Positions 54,860 through 64,000 of a stretch of 64,000 nucleotides of DNA are shown piece after piece (within the stretch, counting starts at the first letter, position 1; each line of letters begins with the position of its first letter). Location: the NCBI GenBank assembly GCA_026417135.1, contig JAOADV010000001.1:124001-188000 (forward strand). Direction: 5' to 3'. The DNA comes from Ignavibacteria bacterium (GTDB taxonomy: Bacteria > Bacteroidota > Ignavibacteria > Kapaibacteriales > UBA2268). A model generated the notes under the pieces. The model was not told the DNA's origin, searched no databases, and was given only the letters and a program-made list of their open reading frames with translations. The translations under genes and the position numbers were made by a program.

Positions 54860-57800
54860 ATGAAAGTGTATCGAAGGTCAATTAAATTTAAAGATTTCTA
54901 TATTCTATTTTTTTTCCTCTTTTTCTTTTCCTTAAATCAATTTGCCAAAGGTCAAGAATTAGATACATCTTTATTAAATCTAAAAGTTCCTGAGTTTGCC
55001 AAATCAAAAATCCCAAGTAAAAGATTATTCTTGATAAATAATTTATATCGTTATCCAGATATGGATAACCCTCGTTTTAAGTATATTCACGAGGGAATGT
55101 TTAAATACTTCGATATCGACCCAGATGTTTCCAAACTGCATTTTAGATATGCATTTTGGAACGACCCCATTACTTACGACTATACATTAGACCTTGAAGA
55201 TTACCTTGTTATACGGAAAGAAGCTATTCAGAAAGAAATTTGGGATTCACTTTCGAACTCATACGATTTAAAGGTAGCTTTAAGTGGGGGTGATATTGCC
55301 AGAATACTCAGCCAAGCAACTGGTCTGACTATTCCAATACCATCGAACCCTTTAATCACGATATTTGGGAAGCCCGAAATAAGTCTGAATGTAAATGGAG
55401 AAGTCAACATTCGGTTAGGTTGGCGATGGGATATTCAAAATCTTGGAAGCACTTCTGCTTTTGGTCAAACACAATCTTCCCCTATGTTCAGCCAAGACAT
55501 ACGGGTAAATGTAACTGGAAAGATTGGGGACAAACTTGCCATAGGTACAGATTGGAACACAAGAAGACAACTTGATTTCGACAATAAGTTTAAAATTGGA
55601 TACCAAGGCGAAGACGACGATATTATAAAGCTTTTGGAAGTCGGTAACGTTACTATGCCCATACCTTCAACCTTAATTGGAGGTGGACAATCACTTTTCG
55701 GGGTTCGTGCCGATTTCCAATTTGGACCTTTATTCCTCAAAACTATCGCATCACAAAAACGTGGAGAGCGTCGTTTCGTCGATGTTCGTGGTGGAACGAG
55801 CAAACAATATTTTGCTCTCCGTGCTTATGACTACGCAAAAAATCATTTCTTCCTCGATACAGCCTATCGAAGCATTTATAGAGAATATTTTAAAAATTCC
55901 ACACCCGTCATTCCAGTATCATCATCTTATTACAGAGTAAAGGAACTTGAAGTATACGAATCAACAACAGATGTTCGGGATAATGCTTACGGAGGCAACG
56001 CAGTCGCTTTTGCCGACTTGGAACCCAAAAGAATGCGACAAAATGAACTTTACGACCCACAGCTTAAATTCACTCCAATACAAACTGGCGTAGTAGAACG
56101 TGGGACTTTTATGCGATTGGATTCAACTCGATATAAAATTGATTACAATCTTGGTACTCTTTCAATTCTTAGTATGCGACAAGACCGCTATTATGCAGTT
56201 GCCTATCGAATCGAAGGTCCCACACCAGATTCGACCGACGACCTTTACTATGGCACACTTTCTACGATTCAAAGCGAAAGAGATACTCTAATTTTGAAAT
56301 TAATTTTTCGCCCCAATCTGCTCCCAGCTTACAAATCGCTTTGGGCTCGGCAGATGAAAAACATTTACCAAATAAACGCTACAAATGTTTCGGTCAACGA
56401 AACCAAAATTAATCTGTGGTATATCAATCAAAACAATGATTCTTCGGATGTTCTGCCAGGTGTCCCCGACAAACTTGTTACTATACTTCAAGTCGACCAA
56501 GTTAACAATTCAACAGGTGCACCACCGAGCGATGGACAATTCGATTTAAGGCCTCCTTTCTTCAATCCTATTTACGGAGAAATTACTTTCCCGAGCTTGG
56601 AACCATTCCGCGAAGGTATTCGAAGTTATTTCGAACGAGTTGGAACACCCCAACTAGCTGAACAATATGTTTATGGCGAAGTTTACGACACAACATACGA
56701 AACAGCAAGACGAAACACTGCTCGGGATAGATTTCTAATTTCTGGAGAAGTTTCTGGTCGCTTAACAGATAGAATATCGCTTGGGGCTTTCAACTTGAGC
56801 CCAAATAGTGTAAGAGTTACTCTCGACGGAGTCCCACTTCGAGAATACGACGATTACATAATAGACTATTATTCTGGAACATTAACTCTTCGAAATCCAA
56901 GAGCTTCGCTTCCAAATGCTAATCTTAAAATCGAATACGAACAGCAAGATATTTTTAGCATTACTACAAAAACACTTTTAGGTTTACGAGCCGATTATCA
57001 ACTTTTTAAAACGCGAAGTAGCGACGCAAGCATTGGTTTTACTTCGATGTATTACCAACAATCCTTAGTTACTGACCGTGTTCGTTTAGGGGATGAACCA
57101 GTTAGTAATGCAATGTTTGGATTCGACGCAAAAATGAATTTGGATTTACCTTGGCTCACTAAAATTGTAGATTTACTTCCATTTCACGATACCAAAGCCA
57201 ATTCATCATTTAACATTCGGGGCGAATGGGCTATGATTTCACCTAACCCCAATCGTCGTAGGTCCGATGTCATCAGCGATAGAAATGAACCAGTTGTTTA
57301 TATCGACGATTTCGAAGGCGCACAGCGATATATCTCGTTGAGCTTAACACCTTCCCTATGGACACATAGTAGCCCACCACAAGATGAATCCATCGGACCA
57401 GACGATAGCACACGTGCTAAATATCGTGGCCGATTATTTTGGTGGCAATATGCCCTCCCAAGAATTCCCATAAGAGATGTCTATCCAAATAGGGACTACA
57501 TTCCGGGCCAAGCAAATCTTTCAGCTCTATTTATTGATTTCGACCCACTTTACAGAGGGATTTATAATAAAAATCCAGAGTATTTAGACCCGCTAAATCC
57601 ACTTTTTGATTCAACTAACATTTTTGCCAACGACCCATTCAACCGAGAAAGAATTTGGGGAGGAATGACCAAACTTATTTCGACTTTCAATACGAACTTC
57701 GACAATGAAAACATAGAATTTATCGAAATAATGATGAAAATTGAATCGTACGAACCGGGCAAAACAAAAATGTTCTTGGAATTGGGTCAAATTAGCGAAG

Positions 57801-60800
57801 ATATTATTCCAAATCAACGACTCGACACAGAAGATGGCATAACGAAAGCAAGTCCAATGCCTAACGGTATAATTGACATAGACGAAGATGTTGGTATCGA
57901 CGCGTTAAATGATGATAAGGAAAAAATTGTTTATCCATATCCACTCAATCTTGAAAAGGACCCAGCACGCGATAATTTTAAATTTGACTTCGGAAAAGAC
58001 GATGCTACTCGGCAACCATCAGATTTCATCCAATTTAACAACTACGAAGGTAACGCAATATCAGAAATGGGGCAATACCCAGACCTTGAAGTATTAAATC
58101 GAAATAACGGACAAACAATTTCCTTAGCAAACGACTATTTTCTTTATGAAATACAACTTAACCCAGACCAAAACACGAATCCACAGATAGTTGGTGGTAA
58201 TCCAGAAAAGGGCTGGTTACTGTATAGAATACCTGTACGAAAGCCTAACCGAATAGTTGGTAATCCAACTTTTGCAAATATTCAATATTCAAGAGTTTGG
58301 TTCAAAGGTGGACACATTAAACTTGCTATTGTTGAATGGAGACTTGTCGGTGCACATTGGCAAAGGAGCAATAATATCCAAAGTAACGTAAACCCTAACG
58401 ACAGTGTGCTACAAGTAGCTTTTGTAAATCTCGAAGAAAACAAGTACGCTCCCGATTTCTATACTATGCCACCCGGAGTTCAAGCACCGAGGAGACTGGA
58501 CAATCCCGACCCAACTCGAATAATTAGAATGAATGAACAATCGCTTTCAATTTCTGTAAGAAACCTTCGATACGGCGAAGAACGACTTGCAGTCCGATAT
58601 TTTAGAAATTTAGATATATTCTATTACAAAAAACTGAAATTTTTTGTTCACGGCGATGGAACAATGCCCGAAAATATCGTTCCCGGGGTAATCCCACCTG
58701 CTTACGCTTTTATTCGCTTCGGTATTGATTCTTTAAACTACTACGAATATCGTGTACCATTGCTCCGAGGCTGGCAAGACATCGAAATAAACTTGAGCGA
58801 TTTAACCAGCATAAAGCAAATACGGGACAGCACAAGAATTTACGAAAGGCAAGTTTTTCCTGTTGCAAACAACCCACTTGCTCTTTACGTAATAAGAGGG
58901 AATCCCATTCTAACGAGAGTTCTCTTTTTCGGCTTCGGTATTGCTAACCCAAACGAACGATATCCAAATGAACTAACAACAACTATGTGGATTAATGAAT
59001 TAAGACTAATTTCACCCGAAAACCGAAATGATTGGTCAGCTATTGCTTCTTCCGAGCTAAAATTAGCAGATTTTGCCACAATTAATACATCTTTCAATCA
59101 TTCTCGACCAAATTTCCACAGATTAGAAGAAAGATTTGGAAATCGAATTACATCATCAAATTATTCTATCAACACCCTTGCAAGTTTGGAAAAGCTTTTA
59201 CCAAAATTTTTACAAAAATTTAAAATCCCATTCACTTTTACCCACAGCGAGCAATTCGAAAATCCAGAGTTTGTAGCTAATAACGATATTAATTTGCTCG
59301 ACGCTGCCGACGCAGCAAAAAGAAGTGCACTTGAATCTGGTGCAACAGACGCAGAAGCAAAAAAGATTCGAGATGAAGTCATACTCAAATCGCAAACGTT
59401 AAGAATACAAGACAGTTGGGCAATAACTGGAATGAGATTGGGGTTACCAATAGAACATTGGTTGATTAACGAAACTTTCAATAAAGTAGCAATTGGTTAC
59501 TCGTATTCACAAGAATATGAACGCTCGCCGATTTATGTACAAAGATTTAATTGGATTTGGAACTTAACCCTACAATATTCAAACTCAATACCCGAAATTC
59601 TTGCGTTTCGGCCATTATCTTTTGTAAAAGCTGGCTTCTTTTCAATTTATACGGATTGGAAAATCAATCTCCTTCCTAACAACATTAGTCTTGGTTTGAA
59701 TATGATGAGACGGCGACAAACTGAACAGTCTCGATTTCTCGATTTTCCAAGCCCAGTTATTAGAAATTTTTCCGCTGTGAGAAATGCACAATTTTCTTGG
59801 AAACTATCTGAAAACGGTCTTTTGAGTCCAATTATAGACTATTCTTTTAGCACTACAAGTACCCTTGTTCCATTTGAAATCGATGAATATGGAAGGCAAA
59901 GAAGTAGCAGTCAAATACTGAAAATGATGTTCTTCAGAAATGGCCACCTACTAAACCTTGGCTCCAACAATATCCATACTCAAACAGTTTCAATTAACTT
60001 CCGCCCCCGACCACCACTCGGAAAATTCTCACGCTACTTCGATAACACGGGAAGTTACCAAGTTACATATTCTTGGAACGACCCACTTCAACCCGACCCA
60101 CGAATTACAAACATCGTTAAAAGTGCATCTTGGAATAGTTCTATACGATATAATCTCAGTTTACGTTACAAAAACCTACTCGAAGATGCTTTGGGAATTA
60201 CCACAAGTCCAGCGGGGACATTCCATCGTCCTACAACAACCCCAGATACAACCCCTCGAACATTTTGGGAAGGTTTACTTTCCACACTGAAAACCATCTT
60301 CGTTGATTTCGAAAAAGTAGATTTCATATTCAATCAAACAAATTCATCGAACAACCCGGGTGTTTTTGGTGGAACAGGTTTCGATAACTTCTGGTCTCGC
60401 GGTTTTATATTTCGCGAGAGTGAAGAGCACTTCGGTCCAAGTTTTGCATACCAACTTGGACTTGTTGGTAGTCCACACGGAAGCTTCAAAATTGTCCCTT
60501 CTTCGAATTTTCCTTACTTTGGGTTTAAAACGAGCCCTGGACGCCGACCAGAAAATGCAATTTTGCAAGAAAATTTTAACCAACGAACGACATTCGAAAT
60601 AAGAACGACCCGAAGACTTTGGCAAGGAGCAAACTTGGATTTAAATTGGCGTTCCGAACTTGCGTTCAACAAAAACCAGACGGTCGTAACCGACTCGCTT
60701 GGGATACCAACATTTACAAATGTTATTTCGACGCAGTCGCTAAGTCGAACCTATTTGACTTTACCCACAATATTTTATTTGAATATCTTCAATAATAATA

Positions 60801-61621
60801 TTGAAAATGTAATAAGGTTATATAACAAAGAAAAAGAAAAAATCCTAGCTACTAACCTCGATACAATTCGGAAGAATCAACTTTTGCTTCAAGCGTTAAC
60901 AGATGCATTCCATAAAGGTTTAGAAGCTTTCAGCATCTTTCGTGGTGAAGTAGGGAAATTTCTACCAGCAATAAATTGGGCATTTCGTTGGGAAGGATTA
61001 GAAAAATGGGACCTACTTAAACCTATTGCCCCGAAAAGAATTCTTATAGAGCACATTTATAGTTCCAAATATCAAGAAAATGCTCTTTTAAATGATAATG
61101 GCAAAACAATTCAGGGGCAATCCGTTCAATATGGTTTTCAACCATTAATTGGTATTTCAATTTCTTTCGACGAAAATAAATACAAAGGAGTTTTCACCAC
61201 AAGTGTACGATACAGCACAACAACTACTTTTCAAGTTAACTCGACTGCACGCTCAACAATCGTAAGGCAAACTACCGACGAATTTCAAGCACAAGGTAGT
61301 TATACTCTTCGCGGTTTCGAATTTCCTTTTCTTAATCTAGTTCTAAAAAACGATTTAGAATTCAGCCTACTTTCGTCGTTAAGAATTAATCGCAGAGCCA
61401 CCTACGATGTTTTAAATTATACGGACGAAAAAGGTAGAACCTTAGATGGGAACACCCAAATAATTTTCGAACCACGCGCAAGATATTCAATAAGCAATCG
61501 ACTTTCAGCCTCATTCTTTATGCGCTACGAAGGAACTCTTACAGAAGGCGCCTCGTCGCCTGGATTCAGCAATTTCCAAGTCGGTCTCGATATTCGATTA
61601 TCTATTTCCGGGGGAAGGTAA
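54860..61621 (+). CDS. sprA: SprA/Sov-type outer-membrane translocon of the T9SS
   Basis: A 2253-residue protein, complete and close to the family size (about 2400). I use ATG 54860, which follows GGGA; TTG 54854 would add two residues. A signal peptide covers 1-30 (FFFLFFFSLNQFAKGQ). Family features include repeated long beta-strand pairs in the first 700 residues (INVNGEVNIRLGWRW-type strands), and the characteristic region near 790-830 with SDVISDRNEPVVYIDDFEGAQ. The protein forms a very large barrel through which T9SS cargo passes. Other T9SS genes (gldK/L/M/N, porV, porU) are not in the window. The gene is directly followed by a FAD-oxidase gene whose start lies beyond its stop. Confidence 0.93.
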   Translation: MKVYRRSIKFKDFYILFFFLFFFSLNQFAKGQELDTSLLNLKVPEFAKSKIPSKRLFLINNLYRYPDMDNPRFKYIHEGMFKYFDIDPDVSKLHFRYAFWNDPITYDYTLDLEDYLVIRKEAIQKEIWDSLSNSYDLKVALSGGDIARILSQATGLTIPIPSNPLITIFGKPEISLNVNGEVNIRLGWRWDIQNLGSTSAFGQTQSSPMFSQDIRVNVTGKIGDKLAIGTDWNTRRQLDFDNKFKIGYQGEDDDIIKLLEVGNVTMPIPSTLIGGGQSLFGVRADFQFGPLFLKTIASQKRGERRFVDVRGGTSKQYFALRAYDYAKNHFFLDTAYRSIYREYFKNSTPVIPVSSSYYRVKELEVYESTTDVRDNAYGGNAVAFADLEPKRMRQNELYDPQLKFTPIQTGVVERGTFMRLDSTRYKIDYNLGTLSILSMRQDRYYAVAYRIEGPTPDSTDDLYYGTLSTIQSERDTLILKLIFRPNLLPAYKSLWARQMKNIYQINATNVSVNETKINLWYINQNNDSSDVLPGVPDKLVTILQVDQVNNSTGAPPSDGQFDLRPPFFNPIYGEITFPSLEPFREGIRSYFERVGTPQLAEQYVYGEVYDTTYETARRNTARDRFLISGEVSGRLTDRISLGAFNLSPNSVRVTLDGVPLREYDDYIIDYYSGTLTLRNPRASLPNANLKIEYEQQDIFSITTKTLLGLRADYQLFKTRSSDASIGFTSMYYQQSLVTDRVRLGDEPVSNAMFGFDAKMNLDLPWLTKIVDLLPFHDTKANSSFNIRGEWAMISPNPNRRRSDVISDRNEPVVYIDDFEGAQRYISLSLTPSLWTHSSPPQDESIGPDDSTRAKYRGRLFWWQYALPRIPIRDVYPNRDYIPGQANLSALFIDFDPLYRGIYNKNPEYLDPLNPLFDSTNIFANDPFNRERIWGGMTKLISTFNTNFDNENIEFIEIMMKIESYEPGKTKMFLELGQISEDIIPNQRLDTEDGITKASPMPNGIIDIDEDVGIDALNDDKEKIVYPYPLNLEKDPARDNFKFDFGKDDATRQPSDFIQFNNYEGNAISEMGQYPDLEVLNRNNGQTISLANDYFLYEIQLNPDQNTNPQIVGGNPEKGWLLYRIPVRKPNRIVGNPTFANIQYSRVWFKGGHIKLAIVEWRLVGAHWQRSNNIQSNVNPNDSVLQVAFVNLEENKYAPDFYTMPPGVQAPRRLDNPDPTRIIRMNEQSLSISVRNLRYGEERLAVRYFRNLDIFYYKKLKFFVHGDGTMPENIVPGVIPPAYAFIRFGIDSLNYYEYRVPLLRGWQDIEINLSDLTSIKQIRDSTRIYERQVFPVANNPLALYVIRGNPILTRVLFFGFGIANPNERYPNELTTTMWINELRLISPENRNDWSAIASSELKLADFATINTSFNHSRPNFHRLEERFGNRITSSNYSINTLASLEKLLPKFLQKFKIPFTFTHSEQFENPEFVANNDINLLDAADAAKRSALESGATDAEAKKIRDEVILKSQTLRIQDSWAITGMRLGLPIEHWLINETFNKVAIGYSYSQEYERSPIYVQRFNWIWNLTLQYSNSIPEILAFRPLSFVKAGFFSIYTDWKINLLPNNISLGLNMMRRRQTEQSRFLDFPSPVIRNFSAVRNAQFSWKLSENGLLSPIIDYSFSTTSTLVPFEIDEYGRQRSSSQILKMMFFRNGHLLNLGSNNIHTQTVSINFRPRPPLGKFSRYFDNTGSYQVTYSWNDPLQPDPRITNIVKSASWNSSIRYNLSLRYKNLLEDALGITTSPAGTFHRPTTTPDTTPRTFWEGLLSTLKTIFVDFEKVDFIFNQTNSSNNPGVFGGTGFDNFWSRGFIFRESEEHFGPSFAYQLGLVGSPHGSFKIVPSSNFPYFGFKTSPGRRPENAILQENFNQRTTFEIRTTRRLWQGANLDLNWRSELAFNKNQTVVTDSLGIPTFTNVISTQSLSRTYLTLPTIFYLNIFNNNIENVIRLYNKEKEKILATNLDTIRKNQLLLQALTDAFHKGLEAFSIFRGEVGKFLPAINWAFRWEGLEKWDLLKPIAPKRILIEHIYSSKYQENALLNDNGKTIQGQSVQYGFQPLIGISISFDENKYKGVFTTSVRYSTTTTFQVNSTARSTIVRQTTDEFQAQGSYTLRGFEFPFLNLVLKNDLEFSLLSSLRINRRATYDVLNYTDEKGRTLDGNTQIIFEPRARYSISNRLSASFFMRYEGTLTEGASSPGFSNFQVGLDIRLSISGGR

Positions 61622-61622
61622 T

Positions 61623-63098
61623 TTGATAATCAAATACAATCCAGAAGAGATACAAGCATACTTAACAGATGCCTCAAACTTGTTTGGTAATTGCGAAAAA
61701 GTTTATATTCCAGAAAATTTAGAGGAGTTATCAAACTGCATTAATGAGCTTTATCACAATAACACTCCCTACACAATTTCTGGGGGAGGAACAGGTTTGG
61801 TTGGCGGGCGAGTACCCTTCGAAGGTGTTGTCATATCGATGGAAAAATTGGACAAAGTAATTGATATTAATCCAGAAGAAAAATGGGTCTTTCTTCAATG
61901 TGGATGCACATATCAAAATTTGGAAGACTCTCTTTCAGAGTTTAACTTATTTCTACCGCCAAACCCTACCGAAAAAAACAGTTTTATAGGTGGTAATCTG
62001 GCTTGTAATGCATCTGGTTCACGCACCTTTAAATATGGTACTATTAGAAATTTTGTGCTTGAACTAAGTGTAGTTCTTCCTAATGGTGAGTTACTTAATC
62101 TTAAACGAGATAACAATTACAAAGTAACCTCTAAGTTCTCATTACTTACTCCGAACCAAACAAAAATTGAATTTCCAATCCCTAAAATTCCTTATCCAAA
62201 AATCGATAAAAACACAGCTGGTTATTACCTTTTCCCCGGAATGGACTTTCTCGACATTTTTATCGGAAGCGAAGGAACATTAGGCATCATTGTCGCCACT
62301 AAACTTAAAATTTATTCCAAACCAGAATCTGTTATCGGATTAATAATTTTCTTTGATGACCTAAACCGTGCTTTCGATTTCATTTCAGCAACAAGAACAG
62401 AAAGCATTAAATCGTTCCAAGCTAGTCAGAAGAATATCGGAATTTCTGCTCGTTTAATCGAATTCTTCGATAAAAATTCTCTCAGCCTTTTGCGAAACGA
62501 TTATCCACAAATCCTTAATAATATCGCTTGCGCAATCTGGGTCGAACAAGAATATAAAGTAGAACAGGAACAAGAAATACTAAATCTATGGCTCGAAAAT
62601 ATTTCTGAATTTACAAAACTTTCGGATTCAACTTGGGTTGCCCTAACTGAAAAAGAACACAATAGATTAAGAGAATTTCGACATAAAATACCATTAAAAG
62701 TTTTCGAAATTGTAGCTAAAAGTAAATTCAGCAAAATTGGTTCAGATGTTTCAGTTCCTAATCAATATTTTCGTAACTTCTACTTCGAAATTCTCGACAG
62801 ACTTGAATCCTCGAACTTGCAATATTTCATTTGGGGACATTTCGGAAACTCGCATATACATTTAAATATTATTCCAGAAACCGAACTCGAAAATACATTA
62901 GCAAAGCAAATCTACGATGAACATATAGAAAAAGCAATTAATATTGGCGGTACATATTCAGCAGAACACGGAACTGGAAAACTTAAAAAAAAGTATCTCG
63001 AAAAAATGTATGGAAAAAGGATAGTGGAAGAAATGAAAAGAATCAAAAAAATTTTCGACCCAAAGGACTTAATCGGACGAGGCAATCTTTTTCTTTAG
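61623..63098 (+). CDS. FAD-linked oxidase, GlcD-like
   Basis: A 491-residue flavoenzyme. The FAD-binding N-terminal half carries SGGGTGLVGGRVPFEG and NPTEKNSFIGGNLACNASGSR motifs. The C-terminal half has HFGNSHIHLNIIPE and GTYSAEHGTGKLKK. This pattern fits glycolate, D-lactate or D-2-hydroxyglutarate dehydrogenases; the substrate cannot be chosen. The start is TTG at 61623, two bases after the sprA stop, with GGGGGAAGG just upstream inside sprA. Its last 30 bases overlap mltG on the opposite strand. Confidence 0.85.
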   Translation: MIIKYNPEEIQAYLTDASNLFGNCEKVYIPENLEELSNCINELYHNNTPYTISGGGTGLVGGRVPFEGVVISMEKLDKVIDINPEEKWVFLQCGCTYQNLEDSLSEFNLFLPPNPTEKNSFIGGNLACNASGSRTFKYGTIRNFVLELSVVLPNGELLNLKRDNNYKVTSKFSLLTPNQTKIEFPIPKIPYPKIDKNTAGYYLFPGMDFLDIFIGSEGTLGIIVATKLKIYSKPESVIGLIIFFDDLNRAFDFISATRTESIKSFQASQKNIGISARLIEFFDKNSLSLLRNDYPQILNNIACAIWVEQEYKVEQEQEILNLWLENISEFTKLSDSTWVALTEKEHNRLREFRHKIPLKVFEIVAKSKFSKIGSDVSVPNQYFRNFYFEILDRLESSNLQYFIWGHFGNSHIHLNIIPETELENTLAKQIYDEHIEKAINIGGTYSAEHGTGKLKKKYLEKMYGKRIVEEMKRIKKIFDPKDLIGRGNLFL

Positions 63099-64000
63099 AT
63101 TTCGCTTATAAATCTTTTTATTTTTCAAATGCTCCTTGTAGGTTTTAGAAAAGAAGTGCCGACCGCTTCCATCCCCAACAGATACAAAAAAAAGATAATC
63201 ATGCTCTTCTGGAAATAATGCGGATTCAATCGAATTAACACTTGGCGAACAAATTGGTCCCGGCGGCAAACCTTCGACTCTGTATGTATTAAATTCACTT
63301 TTTACTTGAAGGTCAAGCAATCTTAGCCTCCTTTTCGAATTAAGTGCATATTGAACCGTGGGGTCCGATTCTAGTCTCATTTTTCTGTGCAATCTATTGT
63401 AAAAAACACCACTTATCCTTTTCCTCTCTTCAACTAAAGGACTTTCTAACTCAATAATTGAAGCAAGGGTTGTTACAAAATGACGACTTAACCCCTTCTT
63501 TCGAGCAATAGAATCGAAATTTGAGTTCCAAACCCTTGTCTGCGTGTTAACAAGTTTTTCAATAATTTCCCGAGCACTAACACCATAAAAAAAATTATAA
63601 GTTTCTGGCATTAAATAGCCTTCGATGCTTTTGTTAGGAAAACTTAACTCCAACGCAAATTTTCTTGCTTCGGAAAGGAAGCTCGAAGTATCTATTCCCA
63701 ACTTTCTTTGTGCAATATTTGCGAAATCTTTTAAAGTAATTCCCTCGGGGAAAGTAACGGAAACCAGCCAGCGATTTCTACCAGTGTAAAGTGAATTTAA
63801 AACATCAAAATTATTAACAATTCCTTCGAAGCGATAAGTTCCGGACTTTGGTTCAAGAGACAAAACAATAGAACCAACTCGCATCAACGGAAGAAAAAAC
63901 TCCTTTGGGCGAAGAAAGCCTTCACGATTTAATATTTCTACAACTAACCTTGTAGATGCATTATTCGGAATTCTAAGGACAATGCCATTACTTTTAACCT
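63069..64000 (-). CDS. mltG: Endolytic murein transglycosylase MltG, 5' truncated
   Basis: The frame is open to the window edge, so the start lies beyond 64000; 310 residues are visible. MltG cuts nascent glycan strands and so helps set their length. The LysM-like part with the EGFLRPKEFFLPLMRVGS segment is near the visible N-terminus. The catalytic region has ASIIELESPLVEE (Glu), FYNRLHRKMRLESDPTVQYA and the GLPPGPICSPS signature. The family usually reads EKEA where this has ELES. A TTG at 63887 is an internal codon. Confidence 0.92.
   Translation of the reverse strand, partial: VKSNGIVLRIPNNASTRLVVEILNREGFLRPKEFFLPLMRVGSIVLSLEPKSGTYRFEGIVNNFDVLNSLYTGRNRWLVSVTFPEGITLKDFANIAQRKLGIDTSSFLSEARKFALELSFPNKSIEGYLMPETYNFFYGVSAREIIEKLVNTQTRVWNSNFDSIARKKGLSRHFVTTLASIIELESPLVEERKRISGVFYNRLHRKMRLESDPTVQYALNSKRRLRLLDLQVKSEFNTYRVEGLPPGPICSPSVNSIESALFPEEHDYLFFVSVGDGSGRHFFSKTYKEHLKNKKIYKRNLKKKIASSD

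Noticed and set aside
63885-63887. TTG at 63887 as the start of mltG
   Set aside because: The frame continues upstream to 64000 with typical MltG sequence (EGFLRPKEFFLPLMRVG).
1-64000. Mobile elements, prophage or CRISPR
   Set aside because: No transposase, integrase, cas genes, terminal repeats or regularly spaced repeats were found.

Overview
The window looks like chromosome from a low-GC (roughly 35 %) member of the Bacteroidota/FCB group. The evidence is a complete SprA/Sov-type outer-membrane translocon of the type IX secretion system (T9SS), four large secreted proteins that end in T9SS-type sorting domains, a Bacteroidota-style -7 box (TAATTTTG) at a dozen gene starts, the HQLGTP-type histidine kinase, and a serine-palmitoyltransferase-like enzyme. 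The gene mix would fit an Ignavibacteria/Kapabacteria-like lineage, but that placement is inference. I see no insertion sequences, phage genes or CRISPR array. Genes are tightly packed, often with ATGA overlaps.

Layout. 1-9.3 kb: a 5'-truncated AddB-like nuclease/helicase, convergent with a periplasmic glutathione peroxidase, then a minus-strand operon murI - HD-GYP - response regulator - holA - double-OmpA protein. 9.4-17.9 kb: a plus-strand run of cbpA, a giant secreted VWA/WD40 protein, a second T9SS protein, hisS and a histidine kinase. 17.9-21.1 kb: an oxidoreductase, rpsT overlapping tRNA-Arg, tRNA-Leu, and an O-antigen-polymerase-like membrane protein. 21.2-26.4 kb: an ECF sigma / anti-sigma with barrel-like tail / lipoprotein / T9SS surface protein operon. 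26.5-28.8 kb: wecB and galE sugar-nucleotide genes plus a decayed fragment. 28.8-33 kb: a 1417-residue multi-domain surface protein. 33.3-36.9 kb: a five-gene envelope/redox operon. 37-45.4 kb: dipeptidase, gdhA, rpoZ, pdxB-folC, argD and a SUMF1-domain lipoprotein. 45.7-51.6 kb: serine-palmitoyltransferase-like enzyme, lepB, lepA and two glycosyltransferases. 52-54.5 kb: tRNA-Gln-prs-rplY divergent from rplS and an alkyltransferase-like gene. 54.9-64 kb: sprA, a GlcD-like FAD oxidase, and a 5'-truncated mltG.

How it fits together. Much of the window is cell-envelope biology: export (LepB, SprA), four T9SS cargo proteins, a dedicated sigma/anti-sigma pair in front of one of them, surface-polysaccharide genes, peptidoglycan precursor and processing genes (murI, mltG), and several lipoproteins. 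Housekeeping genes (holA, hisS, rpsT, rpoZ, lepA, rplY, rplS, prs) are interspersed.

The strongest signal outside genes is compositional. By eye I find only six GATC and four CATG sites in 64 kb, where base composition alone predicts about 200 of each, while TCGA is about four-fold over-represented in the first 3 kb. This looks like long-standing restriction-site avoidance. Counts and residue positions in this annotation were made by eye.
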